From: Sanchytrium tribonematis
Lineage: Eukaryota > Sanchytriomycota > Sanchytriomycetes > Sanchytriales > Sanchytriaceae
NCBI GenBank assembly: GCA_018985235.1
Contig: JADGIG010000078.1
Location: forward strand, 1-23,048
Direction of reading: 5' to 3'
Length of the DNA stretch: 23,048 bases
Of the stretch, positions 8,639-18,057 are shown one piece after another. The position numbers and the translations under genes are program-made. Below the pieces are notes generated by a model. The model saw only the letters and a list, made by a program, of their open reading frames with translations, was not told the origin of the DNA and did not search any database. Every line of letters begins with the position of its first letter. Within the stretch, counting starts at the first letter, position 1.

Positions 8639-11294
8639 ATGACACGAAAGGTTTTGCCGTCTTATCTCAAGCCTTCTCATTATAACTTGACAATATATCC
8701 AGACATCTACAAGCATAAATTCTATGGGGAAGTGGTAATCAAAATAGTCTCTAGTGGTTCTATCCATCTGAACGCTAAAGAATTAGAAATTTTGACAGTC
8801 AAGGTCAACGGTCAATCAAAAACATATACAAAAGACACTGAAAATGAAGCTATAATAATCGAAGGAGAGTATTTTGATGAAAATGAAGTGGTGATTAGCT
8901 ATACAGGAATTCACAATGATAAAATGAATGGCTTTTATCGAAGCAGTGTAGAGCTAGAGAACAGCAAGACGCATATGGTTGTTACTCAATTTGAGCCGAC
9001 TGATTGCAGAAAATGCATGCCATGTGTAGATGAACCCAACAAAAAGGCCACATTCCAGGTTTCAATTATTTGTGAAAATCATTTAACAGCCCTTTCAAAT
9101 ACAAGTGTGAAAGATATTTCAGATTTTGCAGTTCCAACAGATGTCAAAAGTCTTATTCATATCACAGAAAAACCATACAAAAAAGTTACTTTTGAAAAAA
9201 CTCCAATTATGAGCACTTATATTTTGGCGATGGCAACGGGAGAATTCGATTACATCGAGAGTTCTTCTGTTCCAGGGAATGGTTTGGATGCAATTCCAGT
9301 CCGAGCTTATGGTCCAAAAAATACAAAAGTGGGAAACATCAAGGAAGCAAAGTTTGCTTTAGATGTGACATGTCGCGCATTACCAGAGTTTGCTGAAAGA
9401 TTCGATATGCCGTATCCAATTGAAAAACTAGATCTTCTTGCTGTGCCTGATTTTAGTGCTGGAGCCATGGAAAATTTCGGTTTAATTACATTCAGAACTA
9501 TTTTGATGTATATTACCGAGTCTTCTTCCTTACAACACCAGCAACAGTGCGCATATGTTAATTGTCATGAACTGGCACATCAATGGTTTGGGAATAGTGT
9601 GACGTTCCAATGGTGGCAGGAATTATGGCTAAATGAAGGATTCGCCACAAAAGCTGGTTGGTATATCACAGACATTTTATTTCCGGAGTGGAAAATTTGG
9701 GACAAATTCATTGCAAATGACTATTTAAACGGCATGAATTTGGATTCTTTATTGACCACTCATCCTATTGATGTTCCTGTGGATGATCCTAACGATATCG
9801 GACAAATATTTGATGCTATTTCTTATAGCAAGGGTGCTACTGTCATCAAGATGCTGTACGACAATTACGGTGATAAATTTATAAAGGGCGTAGCCAGCTA
9901 CTTGAAGGAGTTTCGTTGGAAAAATGCTACTAGTGAGGATTTATGGAGAAATGTCAGTGCTTCGTGCGAATTTGATATTTCCAATTTGATGAGAAAATGG
10001 ACGACTATTGCTGGATATCCATTTATTGTAGTCGATAAGAATCTTAAATTAAGACAGCAACGTTTTTTAATGGAAGGATCTCAAGAAGAAACATGGCCAA
10101 TTCCATTAGGTCTCCAATGTTTTGAGGTCAGAAAAGATGGTATATACGCAAGTGAGATAAAGCCTTTACAATATCAGCTTATGGAAAAAGTAGAACATCA
10201 ATTGCAATTATTTCCTTGTACCAAACTCGTTGCAAAAATTCAGTTGTCCGAAGAATTTAGTTGCTTTAAGCTAAATATTAAACAGTCCACAATGGTTCGA
10301 GTTCAATATCATGACATTACGCCCTTGTTAAAATTAGTGGAAGTCCAGCTAAAAAACAAGCTGGAAATTTTAAGTGCTGGTGACAGGCTTGGAATACTTA
10401 ACGATATGTATAATCTTGCGCAATCAGGAAAGTCAAGTGTGCTACAGTACCTCAACGCTTTGAAATATTATAAGGACGAAGAGGACTATTATGTTTTGAA
10501 TGACCTAGCTCAATCGTTACAGACTATACTTGAAATTTTTACCGATTCTACTGTGACAGCAAAGGTGAACTCGCTACGAAGAGACATTTTTACGTCTATT
10601 GCTTTCGATTTAGGCTGGGACTATAATGATGATAATCATTTGAAACGAACTTTGGCAATATCCCAAGCAGGATTGGCGAATGAAAAAAGGTAATTTTGTA
10701 TAATATAGAATTGTTGCTGAAGCGGAGAAGAGGTTTCTTGAATTTATGGACGGAAAAGACTCAATTAATCCAAATTTGATTAGCAAAGTGTTTCAGATTG
10801 TTCTTGTTAATTCTGCAACGATTGAAAATTATAACAAGGTCAAGAATTATTACCTAAACTGCACACTAATGGACAGAAAATTAGGAGCTTTAGGCACTTT
10901 AGGGCATATCAAAAACAAAGCCTTGATTCAGGATTGCTTATCAATGCTTTTAAGCGAACAAGTGAGAGCTCAAGATGTCATTTACTTACTACAAGGACTT
11001 GGAAATAATGCAGAAGCAAGAAAAATGACACTTGACTTTGTGAAGGAAAATTGGGAAAAGCTGACCTTATTATTAGAAGGCTCCTTAAATTTACTAGGAA
11101 GCTGCATTTCACGATCTTGCTGCTATTTTAGCGATGACGCAATTGCAGATGACATTCAAAACTGCTTTTCTGCCAAAAAGGAATGGAAGCAAATCAGTAG
11201 ATCTGTCGAGCAAACAGTCGAGAAAATTAGAAATCGAGCTAAATGGAACAAACGAGATTCAAACGATGTTTTAAATTGGGCTACTTCTAAATAA
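8639..11294 (+). CDS. M1-family zinc aminopeptidase (puromycin-sensitive/Aap1-Ape2 type)
   Basis: Join 8639-10689 and 10709-11294 around a 19-nt intron; 878 residues, the usual length for the soluble members. The exopeptidase motif G275-A-M-E-N-F-G and the zinc site H310-E-L-A-H314 with the third ligand E333 (L-W-L-N-E-G-F-A-T) are intact, with catalytic E311. A Tyr in the A-I-S-Y-S-K-G segment fits the transition-state tyrosine. The C-terminal helical ERAP1-like domain carries N-D-M-Y-N-L-A and the spliced A-E-K-R-F-L-E-F. There is no signal peptide or anchor, so the enzyme is probably cytosolic and trims N-terminal residues from peptides released by proteolysis. AATAAA at 11290-11295 contains the stop. 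The first methionine is 26 nt from the divergent gene, so the promoter must reach into coding sequence. Confidence 0.93.
10690..10708 (+). other. 19-nt spliceosomal intron in the aminopeptidase gene
   Basis: The intron reads gtaattttgtataatatag, phase 2, splitting an AGA arginine codon. Unspliced RNA meets TAA at once within the donor (AG|GTAA). Excision rejoins the M1 C-terminal domain at A-N-E-K-R-I-V-A-E-A-E. Confidence 0.88.
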
Positions 11295-11406
11295 ATGAAG
11301 ACGCGTTAGCCTAAATTAATTACTAAAGTTTTTCATAGGATATAGGGAAAACCTTTTTTTGGTTGACTTATTTTCAGGTTAGATTTTTTGGTACTGAGAT
11401 TTGATT

Positions 11407-11415
11407 AGCCAATCA
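11407..11415 (+). promoter_or_regulatory. CCAAT box
   Basis: AGCCAATCA is a full NF-Y-type match about 80 nt upstream of the ATG at 11495. It lies in the 200-nt gap 11295-11494, which holds nothing else that I can recognise. Confidence 0.5.
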
Positions 11416-11494
11416 CGTAGAATTGGCGTAATTCAATACAAGCGTGTACGCCTCTCAAACGCGGTCCTTTTAAAGATCACTTTGGACTTTTGAA

Positions 11495-11857
11495 ATGCAA
11501 AGCAAACGCAGAACTTCAGAGCCCGAGTCTATTTGGAGCAGAATCAACCAGATAGTTTTGTCTGAATTGGATGAAGACCAAATCGAACTTCGAAGAGATT
11601 CCAAGGAAGAGCTTGATAAATCCAGCATGAATTTTAAAAACAATCGGTTTCGAAGGTATTCCGTCCACAACAATCCTAGTTCAACGATTCCTTCCCTTAA
11701 GCTGTCAAAAAAAGTGTCGTCAGATATAGCCAAACGGTTATACAAAATATACGTATTAGAACACCGTTCGAAGAACAGATGGAAAAGAGATTTACCGCTG
11801 CGGAACAAGGTGCTGCAAGAAAACTTTAGAAGAGTCAGTAAATATTACTACTTTTAA
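11495..11857 (+). CDS. Basic protein of unknown function (120 residues)
   Basis: The ATG at 11495 opens a 120-residue frame. The N-terminal half is Ser/Arg/Glu-rich and probably disordered. The C-terminal 45 residues (from K-K-V-S-S-D-I-A-K-R-L-Y-K-I-Y) look like two basic amphipathic helices with several aromatics and end in K-Y-Y-Y-F. I recognise no family. An overlapping antisense frame (11470-11808) is judged a shadow because this one has a CCAAT box at a normal distance and fits the spacing to the convergent gene (stops 3 nt apart). Its 3' end lacks the AATAAA seen in most neighbours. Confidence 0.55.
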   Translation: MQSKRRTSEPESIWSRINQIVLSELDEDQIELRRDSKEELDKSSMNFKNNRFRRYSVHNNPSSTIPSLKLSKKVSSDIAKRLYKIYVLEHRSKNRWKRDLPLRNKVLQENFRRVSKYYYF

Positions 11858-11860
11858 GAT

Positions 11861-13369
11861 TTATTTAGATGTGCGAGTTGGCATGCGTTGCTTCATTTCA
11901 ACCATTCTTTTATAATCTTCTTCAAAATAAGGTATCGGGTGGTAAACGTAAAGTGTGGATATTATCAAAAGTCGATCTTTTTCGCTATCTTGTTCTTGAG
12001 TTATAAACATGTCCAAGATTTTTCCATCTTGGTCTTTACAGGTAAACACAGAAGGTGCGTTTGAATTAGCTTTGACACCAACAATAAACATGTCTTTGAC
12101 CCATGGTCTTCTCAGGCTTAATGCCACACCTACATTGTTTTTATGAAATATGACCGATTTTTTAAATTCCGAGTCATTTTCATCATCCGGAAGAAGCCAA
12201 AATGCAACCAACATGATGGATTTCTTTAAATCCTTGATGTGACTAAGGTAAGTGTTCATTTCCTGTACTGGAATAGTTTTTTGAAATTCAATATGTGGTG
12301 AGAAAACAGTTTCCATCACATTGTGAGTGATCCCATAAACTTGATAAGCATATCCTTTGAAAGTAGAAAATGGAAGGTGGATTGTGCCTTGCCATTTTTT
12401 TATTTCAATCGGAGCGTCAATGTTCATATCATCTTCTACATCTTCCTCGTCGTTAATTTCAAATTCCAAAGGCTCCTCTAATTTTATAGGTTTGTAATCA
12501 GTAAACTCGGGCACGTCGAATTCAGGGGTGCTGTATTCCATTGCATAATGATGAACCTCTTCTTCTCCTTTGCTCGTTTTGCGAGTGTAGCCTTCAACAA
12601 TGTTCAATCTTTCCTCGGCAGTATTAGCAATATCTTCTACTGTGGTTTCGTCTGATATCAGCCAAGACATAACAGTATCGTAGTCAGATTCCAGATAAGC
12701 CCTTGCGTGGTCCTTGTTCTCACGTAAATCTAATTTTAATTTTAAATAAACATTTTGACACTCAATTTCATCTCTGCAAGTATTTTTAAAAACGTTCATG
12801 AATCTTGTAAAGCCATCAAATTCAGCAAGTTTTGCGTAATAAATTCTGGATATATGTGAAACATTTTTTCGAATAGTTTGGGAAAGAATTTCTTTATCAC
12901 GATTTCGAAAAAAGTTGTTTAACGTTCGCTCAAAATTTGAGTCACTTAATAATTGCAAATCTTCCTCTTCTAAACTATTGAAAAAAAATTGTAAATTTTT
13001 CAAGCTCTTTTCCTTGAATGAATCAACGTAAGTTTCCTTAACAATTTCTAGGAGATTTTCATTCACTTTTTTTAACCTTTGCTCCAATGGAGTCAATTTT
13101 TTTGGTCCTAGAACAGTTTCAGCTTCTTTGAGTTCAATTGGCAGATTATGCTCTTTTTCACACAAGCACAAATTTTCTTTAAAAAGCTTGTTAATTAATT
13201 TTTTGCTTTCAATTTTTAAAATTTCTAGAGTAGATAATATTGGCGATTTTTTAATCTGAGTGGTTTTTTTAGGACGAGTTTGGATATCAGTTTTTAAATT
13301 TTCAGCATTGTCTTTTATTTCTTCCTTGTAAGATTCCATGACGAGCGCCTCATCGACTTTTGTATCCAT
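11861..13369 (-). CDS. SPOC-domain protein of the Bye1/PHF3/DIDO type
   Basis: 502 residues from the ATG at 13369. The C-terminal half has the features of the PHF3/DIDO SPOC domain: K-K-W-Q-G-T-I-H-L-P at its start, A-Y-Q-V-Y-G, F-S-P-H-I-E, Y-L-S-H-I-K-D-L-K-K, and V-K-D-M-F-I-V-G-V near the end. A segment near residues 115-150 (D-S-F-K-E-K-S-L-K-N-L-Q-F-F-F) could be a worn TFIIS-like central domain. An acidic linker (E-I-N-D-E-E-D-V-E-D-D) precedes SPOC. Known: SPOC in this family reads phosphorylated RNA polymerase II C-terminal repeats and tunes elongation. The PHD finger of Bye1 is not visible, so the architecture is reduced. The AATAAA at 11860-11865 (minus strand) covers the stop. Confidence 0.65.
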   Translation of the reverse strand: MDTKVDEALVMESYKEEIKDNAENLKTDIQTRPKKTTQIKKSPILSTLEILKIESKKLINKLFKENLCLCEKEHNLPIELKEAETVLGPKKLTPLEQRLKKVNENLLEIVKETYVDSFKEKSLKNLQFFFNSLEEEDLQLLSDSNFERTLNNFFRNRDKEILSQTIRKNVSHISRIYYAKLAEFDGFTRFMNVFKNTCRDEIECQNVYLKLKLDLRENKDHARAYLESDYDTVMSWLISDETTVEDIANTAEERLNIVEGYTRKTSKGEEEVHHYAMEYSTPEFDVPEFTDYKPIKLEEPLEFEINDEEDVEDDMNIDAPIEIKKWQGTIHLPFSTFKGYAYQVYGITHNVMETVFSPHIEFQKTIPVQEMNTYLSHIKDLKKSIMLVAFWLLPDDENDSEFKKSVIFHKNNVGVALSLRRPWVKDMFIVGVKANSNAPSVFTCKDQDGKILDMFITQEQDSEKDRLLIISTLYVYHPIPYFEEDYKRMVEMKQRMPTRTSK

Positions 13370-13506
13370 GTTTGAAAAGGGGATTCAATTTTCTTGTATT
13401 TGACAGAAGCATTTTAAAGATAATAATTGTGATATTAAAAGTAAAGCAGAACAAATTTTAAAATTTTAAAGTCCTATAAATTCTTGAAATATTTCATTTT
13501 TGATAC

Positions 13507-13941
13507 ATGTCACAAGTTCCTTTCTCAAATCCACAAAGCGAATTGAGCAACCCACAATCAGCAGACAGTAATATGCAAATTAACACCAACAATAATGCTG
13601 TTGTTGACTCTAAACAAAAGAATGAGCCAAGTGTTGCAGAAAATGATTTGCAAGTGATGCAAAATTCTTTTGTGACCTTACAGTCTCAAATCGACGACCT
13701 TGTTCAATACTGTAAGACAATCGAAGGTGAAAAGAAAGAATTAGTTGATAAATACAACGATTTAGTTGATGAATACAACAAGAATGTCAACTATACCCAA
13801 AAGCTGCATGAAATGCTCAAAAATTTCGAAGTCAACGATTTGGACAAGGTAATTAAAGACATGCAATCTATGATCAGCGAGGATGAACGTAAAAAGGTAG
13901 ATGAAGAGGTTAAAAATATCTTGGCTAAACTTGAGCAGTAA
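13507..13941 (+). CDS. Small coiled-coil protein of unknown function
   Basis: 144 residues from the ATG at 13507. Residues 1-45 are Asn/Gln/Ser-rich, with a repeated S-N-P-Q-S element (about positions 7-11 and 14-18), and are likely disordered. From about 48 to 144 the protein is highly charged with heptad-like spacing (I-D-D-L-V-Q-Y, L-V-D-K-Y-N-D-L-V-D-E-Y), consistent with one long coiled coil broken near 105-110. No membrane segment is seen. It could be a small subunit of a coiled-coil complex; I cannot name it. It precedes the SIM-containing gene by 66 nt in the same direction. Confidence 0.6.
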   Translation: MSQVPFSNPQSELSNPQSADSNMQINTNNNAVVDSKQKNEPSVAENDLQVMQNSFVTLQSQIDDLVQYCKTIEGEKKELVDKYNDLVDEYNKNVNYTQKLHEMLKNFEVNDLDKVIKDMQSMISEDERKKVDEEVKNILAKLEQ

Positions 13942-14007
13942 ATTATGTATTTTCCAAATTTGAATCGACCCATTTCCAAGGTATAAATAATTTTCCCGTG
14001 TGTATCA

Positions 14008-15639
14008 ATGTCAATTAGGCAAAATAACGTGATTGATTTAACAGGCATAAACACGGAAGATACAGCGCGTGTCAAATATGTAGATTTGACTTGCGAACAA
14101 CCTGACAAAAGACTTTTAGAACCAAATGATGAAGAGAACACTCTTTCAATACCCTGGAATGTTATGGACCTTACAAATTTATCTTCTGAAGAAGAATCTG
14201 ATATATTTTCTTCAAATATTATGGATGTTCATTTTGATAAGGAACATCCTAAGTATTCAAAACAAGCAAATGAAACAAAAACAATTGATAAAAAGCAACA
14301 ACCCGAATTTATGACAAGCATTACTGAATATAGCTCCAGGCGGTATAATTTACATTTGCAAAATGATTTTCACGATGTAATATTTCACGATAATAGTACA
14401 TCATATTACCAAAACGAATCTGAATTTGGCTCTCTCAATTCCTTCGCATCGGGTCCCGCGCTTGATGTTTTTGTTCAAAAGTTTCCAATAGATGAGACTT
14501 CTCATAATATTGAGGACCAGGACTCTAGTTTTGCGTTTAGAAACGTTGAATCGCAAGATATTGAATCTAAAAGCAAAGATTTACCAGCAGCTATATCTCA
14601 AGAAGATTCACCAACTAGTTCTTTTCAGAAAGAAAAGTATTTGAAGCCAACAATTATCCCTAATAGGAGCAGAATGTTAATATATGAGCATGATCCAGCA
14701 CAGAGGTTTCACGAATATAAATACTTTGACATTGTGTTCTACAGTTTTGGGAATTGCTATTCTCTTGCAGAGTCTCAAATTGAATTAGAAAATATAATAT
14801 ACTTAATATCTTATGTGGAAGACAAATTTATGTATAAAGTTTCATCCAAGCACAATGAGGCTGAGAATTTTACAAGATTATATGGCAATATAGCAATATT
14901 TCCTTTCCTTAAAATGGAAAAGACAGGTTTGTTTCGACTACTAGACAAATGGAGTTTTGAAAGTAGGGAATATGAATTTCTGTTGTCACCTTATACCCAT
15001 AGAACACCTCTTAAATTAGCGGATTCCTACGAGTGTCTTTCTGCAAGAGAGTTTTTAAATTTGTATTTTGAAAATAAAGACCTGGAATATGAATGTCGTA
15101 ATTGCGAGTGTAAGCTACATGGCCATGCCAGTATTGAGAAAACTGCCAAAATATTAGGTTTACATATTATAGAAAGCTGTCAATTAAGTGAGCTCTATCG
15201 ACCTACTTTTGTTGAAAAGATTTTGTTTGGATGCAGATTAAATTATGTGATGTTAGAATCCATAAGCGAATCTGATGAATCGCCTGACTTAATCAATAAT
15301 CCATCAGTCACCAGAAAGAGAAGGAATAAGCGATTAAACAAGTATAAATTTGAGTCTTTTCCCATTGATTTTTTATTGAAAAAGAGTGATGTTGATAAAT
15401 TATTTTGCAGTAATTCCCACTTCATGGAAATTCTTAAAATTCATAAATGTAAGTGTTTAAAAGGACTGGGCGGATACGATGGCTTCAGGGCGTTTCTTTT
15501 GTGCGGAAAAAAGGAAGACGGAATGGTGGAGTGCTTAGAAATATTAAAAAAATTGAACGAGATAACATTTATGGATTTGAAGGAAGAAATTCTTGACGAG
15601 CGAGGTATATATAATGCTGTGAATTTTCACTTAAAATAG
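14008..15639 (+). CDS. Protein with three SUMO-interacting motifs and a degenerate USP-like domain
   Basis: 543 residues from the ATG at 14008. Three SIM-like cores are seen: V8-I-D-L-T12, Y24-V-D-L-T28 and V52-M-D-L-T56, the last followed by S-S-E-E-E as in phospho-regulated SIMs. Residues 57-225 look disordered and Ser-rich. The C-terminal half follows the order of a ubiquitin-specific protease fold. F-G-N-C250-Y-S-L-A-E-S-Q sits where the Cys box belongs. Then L-F-R-L-L-D-K, a C363-x2-C366-x-C368 knuckle before a K-T-A-K-I-L-G-L strand, F451-P-I-D, and finally G488-G-Y-D-G-F, where the G-H-Y His box belongs. The histidine is replaced by glycine and one finger CxxC is absent, so it may be catalytically dead. 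Call by eye only; an unrelated SUMO-binding protein remains possible. Confidence 0.5.
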   Translation: MSIRQNNVIDLTGINTEDTARVKYVDLTCEQPDKRLLEPNDEENTLSIPWNVMDLTNLSSEEESDIFSSNIMDVHFDKEHPKYSKQANETKTIDKKQQPEFMTSITEYSSRRYNLHLQNDFHDVIFHDNSTSYYQNESEFGSLNSFASGPALDVFVQKFPIDETSHNIEDQDSSFAFRNVESQDIESKSKDLPAAISQEDSPTSSFQKEKYLKPTIIPNRSRMLIYEHDPAQRFHEYKYFDIVFYSFGNCYSLAESQIELENIIYLISYVEDKFMYKVSSKHNEAENFTRLYGNIAIFPFLKMEKTGLFRLLDKWSFESREYEFLLSPYTHRTPLKLADSYECLSAREFLNLYFENKDLEYECRNCECKLHGHASIEKTAKILGLHIIESCQLSELYRPTFVEKILFGCRLNYVMLESISESDESPDLINNPSVTRKRRNKRLNKYKFESFPIDFLLKKSDVDKLFCSNSHFMEILKIHKCKCLKGLGGYDGFRAFLLCGKKEDGMVECLEILKKLNEITFMDLKEEILDERGIYNAVNFHLK

Positions 15640-15662
15640 TTTACTTTTAGGTTATTAAATTT

Positions 15663-17267
15663 TTATTTTCCTAGATCTAGCGTACTTATAGAGTCTTTCC
15701 TGACATCTGTAACCTCATAAATACGCACAGATTGAGATTTTCCTTTAAGAATTTCTTCTTTATGAAACTTTACAGAAATTTCATTCTTTACCATTCGATA
15801 AACACTTTCAGTTATTAATATTTCGTTATCTTTTGCTTGATCACAAATTCGGGATCCCACATTAACTGTGTCACCAATAGAAGTCACCTCCACTCTTTCG
15901 GATCCACCAATAACTCCAAAAAATACGTTTCCTCTGTTTAACCCAATCCCAACAGAGATTTGATTCTTATTTTGCATGGACCTTTCTCGATTGAATTCTA
16001 TGACAGATTTTTTCATCTTGATTGCTGCGTTTATTGCTCTCAGTTCAGGAAGTGGGTCATCTTCAATCAAGCCAAAGCCGCACATGATACAATCGCCTAT
16101 AAATTTGTCAATCATTCCATTGAACTCGAAGGCTACTCTCACCATTCTTTCAAAAAAACCATTCAGAAGTTCAAATATTTCAGCAGGAGACATGGTTTCT
16201 GATAGTGTTGTAAATCCTCTGATATCTGCAAACAATATAGTACCCATTTTCAATTCTCCACCTCTATTGAATGGATTATTTTGATGAATCATCTGCTGGA
16301 CCATCTGTGGGGGCAAAAACCGATTTAGTTGCTCAGTAATCCTTACTTCTTTTTGCGACTCTTTGATAAACATTGAATTCTCGATTAAAACAGCAGTTTG
16401 ATTTACGATTGTACGTACTAAAGAAATGTCTTTCTCTGCAAAAGCCTTGATACGATTCTTTGAATCTAAGTGCAATATCCCTAAAATCTTACCATGAGCT
16501 ATCAAAGGAAGACACATTACAGATCTGATATTGGCTTTGGCAATGCTTTTCGCTTTCCCCAAATCTGGATCCATCGAGGTGTCTACAGCGATTAAACATT
16601 TCTTTGAATTAAAAACTCTAGATAAAATAGTGCTGCTCAAAATAATTTCTTCTCCTTCTTCCCCGTGGCCTTGCCTTATTTTCACATGAGATGCCCGAAG
16701 TTGATCTTCTCCTTCAATTTCTAATATAACTCCTCTATCCACTGGCAAAACATTAAACATCAAATCCAACATATTAACGTAATGTTTTTTAGTATTTGTG
16801 GTGAATGAAACTTTAGATAACTCATATGCCAGTCTTAATTTCTCATAATCCTGTTTCAAAGTTTCGATATCCGCATCTGGCTTTAGTTTTGCAAAATCTT
16901 CTTCCAATGGCTCAATTTCTGCGCTTATACGCTGTCCAGTGGTATCGACATTAATTTTAACCAACCTAACATTGTCAGTATGTACACCATGTGATGGTCT
17001 ACGATCGAAATACTGAAGAATTTTAGCACCTAATTGTATAATGTCTTTATCTTTGAGTATTGATTCTTGCTTCTTCTTCTCATTAACCCGGACGCCGTTG
17101 CTACTATTTAAATCCTCAATATAATAGCTCGAGCCTCTGATAAAAATTCTAGCGTGCTTTTGACTTATACTTGGATGATCAAGTGTAATTGCACATTCGG
17201 GGTGTCGTCCGAGAACAATCGTCTTAGTTATTACATATTCCTTTTTGTCAATTATTAGTTTGGGCAT
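15663..17267 (-). CDS. FHA-GAF-class III adenylate cyclase
   Basis: 534 residues from the ATG at 17267, without introns. FHA domain, about 1-90: G20-R21, S35-x2-H38 and S-S-N57-G58, the phosphothreonine-binding set. GAF domain, about 155-310. The cyclase domain starts near 340: metal aspartates D348 (L-F-A-D-I-R-G-F) and D392, ATP-selecting pair K388 and T462, transition-state residues N469 and R473. All key residues are present; the Lys/Thr pair is that of class IIIb adenylate rather than guanylate cyclases. There is no membrane segment, so the enzyme should be soluble and controlled by a GAF ligand and a phosphoprotein partner. The FHA-GAF-cyclase order is familiar from bacteria such as myxobacteria and differs from the leucine-rich-repeat cyclase of fungi. 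The AATAAA at 15662-15667 (minus strand) covers the stop. Confidence 0.92.
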   Translation of the reverse strand: MPKLIIDKKEYVITKTIVLGRHPECAITLDHPSISQKHARIFIRGSSYYIEDLNSSNGVRVNEKKKQESILKDKDIIQLGAKILQYFDRRPSHGVHTDNVRLVKINVDTTGQRISAEIEPLEEDFAKLKPDADIETLKQDYEKLRLAYELSKVSFTTNTKKHYVNMLDLMFNVLPVDRGVILEIEGEDQLRASHVKIRQGHGEEGEEIILSSTILSRVFNSKKCLIAVDTSMDPDLGKAKSIAKANIRSVMCLPLIAHGKILGILHLDSKNRIKAFAEKDISLVRTIVNQTAVLIENSMFIKESQKEVRITEQLNRFLPPQMVQQMIHQNNPFNRGGELKMGTILFADIRGFTTLSETMSPAEIFELLNGFFERMVRVAFEFNGMIDKFIGDCIMCGFGLIEDDPLPELRAINAAIKMKKSVIEFNRERSMQNKNQISVGIGLNRGNVFFGVIGGSERVEVTSIGDTVNVGSRICDQAKDNEILITESVYRMVKNEISVKFHKEEILKGKSQSVRIYEVTDVRKDSISTLDLGK

Positions 17268-17570
17268 TTTCTCAAGAATGACGGATATTGAGTTAAATGA
17301 AAAAAGCAGCCAATCAAATATGTATTTATATTACAGGTGAAGCCAAATCACCATAGGCTCCCCTAAAATGTCTCCTTTATAATTTGTCAAGTAGAAACGG
17401 TAATTTTTTAGCCCTTTCAAGTTTAGTAGTACAAAGAAAAACAATTCCCGGGTCCTTTTCAAATGATTTCTCATCCGTCTTTAAAATATTTACAACTCAT
17501 GCTTGGTTGGTTCCTCAGATTCAATGTAAACCCTTCGAAACAGATTATTGCATCGTCGAATCAGAAAGAG
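17268..17570. promoter_or_regulatory. Divergent intergenic region with a CCAAT box
   Basis: It holds the promoters of the cyclase (leftwards) and the membrane protein (rightwards). A CAGCCAATCA element at 17308-17317 lies about 45 nt upstream of the cyclase ATG. The right part contains an in-frame upstream ATG at 17463 that could extend the membrane protein by 36 residues. Nothing else is recognised. Confidence 0.45.
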
Positions 17571-18053
17571 ATGGCTGGTGAAAACTTTGAAGTTTTAAGT
17601 ATGGAAGAAGACAAAAATTCAGAAATTCCACGCATTACAATCAGAGTAAAAATTACATCAGTATTGTACTACAAATTTTGCAGCGTATTGAGTTTGGCAA
17701 TTATGAACCTGGTTTTTAGAAAGTGGGCACCAGGAATTTTACTCTTAGTCAACGGCATTGCAGGCTTAGGTGCAGTCCTCAGTAGACGCTCGAAGTTTGT
17801 CTTCTATGACATATTTTTATTTATTGCTGTGCAGATTGTACACATTGGTTTAATAATCAGCGAATTATTCAATCTTGATGACACTGCTGAGAATTCTCAC
17901 TTTCGAACTGACTACAATTTGTCGTATAATAAGACTAGGGATGCATACCTGGCAGTTTATGTGATTGATTTACTTATGAATTTATCTTTGACAGTATTTA
18001 TCTCTTGGTCTTTGTACGAGTATCGCACTTGGCTGAAAAGTCACAACAAGTAG
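17571..18053 (+). CDS. Four-pass integral membrane protein of unknown function
   Basis: 160 residues from the ATG at 17571, chosen because M-A-G-E-N-F begins a soluble acidic N-terminus and its context (GAGATGG) is good. An upstream in-frame ATG at 17463 would add 36 residues. Four hydrophobic segments are seen, at protein residues about 32-50 (Y-Y-K-F-C-S-V-L), 54-72 (W-A-P-G-I-L-L-L-V), 79-103 (F-L-F-I-A-V-Q-I) and 126-150 (L-A-V-Y-V-I-D-L-L). Both ends are likely cytosolic. The loop after segment 3 is acidic, with an N-L-S sequon. The small tetraspan layout resembles many uncharacterised fungal and protist membrane proteins; I cannot assign a family. The stop is 4 nt from the stop of the convergent acyl-CoA oxidase. 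Confidence 0.7.
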   Translation: MAGENFEVLSMEEDKNSEIPRITIRVKITSVLYYKFCSVLSLAIMNLVFRKWAPGILLLVNGIAGLGAVLSRRSKFVFYDIFLFIAVQIVHIGLIISELFNLDDTAENSHFRTDYNLSYNKTRDAYLAVYVIDLLMNLSLTVFISWSLYEYRTWLKSHNK

Positions 18054-18057
18054 TAAA

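Noticed and set aside
11295-11494. RNA gene in the 200-nt gap after the aminopeptidase
   Set aside because: I looked for a tRNA cloverleaf or A/B boxes and found none; only a CCAAT element stands out.
11470-11808. Antisense frame of 112 codons opposite the unknown gene at 11495
   Set aside because: Serine/leucine-rich shadow composition and no recognisable motif; the plus-strand frame fits the promoter and the convergent spacing better.
17463-17570. N-terminal extension of the membrane protein from the ATG at 17463
   Set aside because: The added 36 residues are unlike the following acidic soluble start. The ATG at 17571 has better context; the longer form cannot be excluded.
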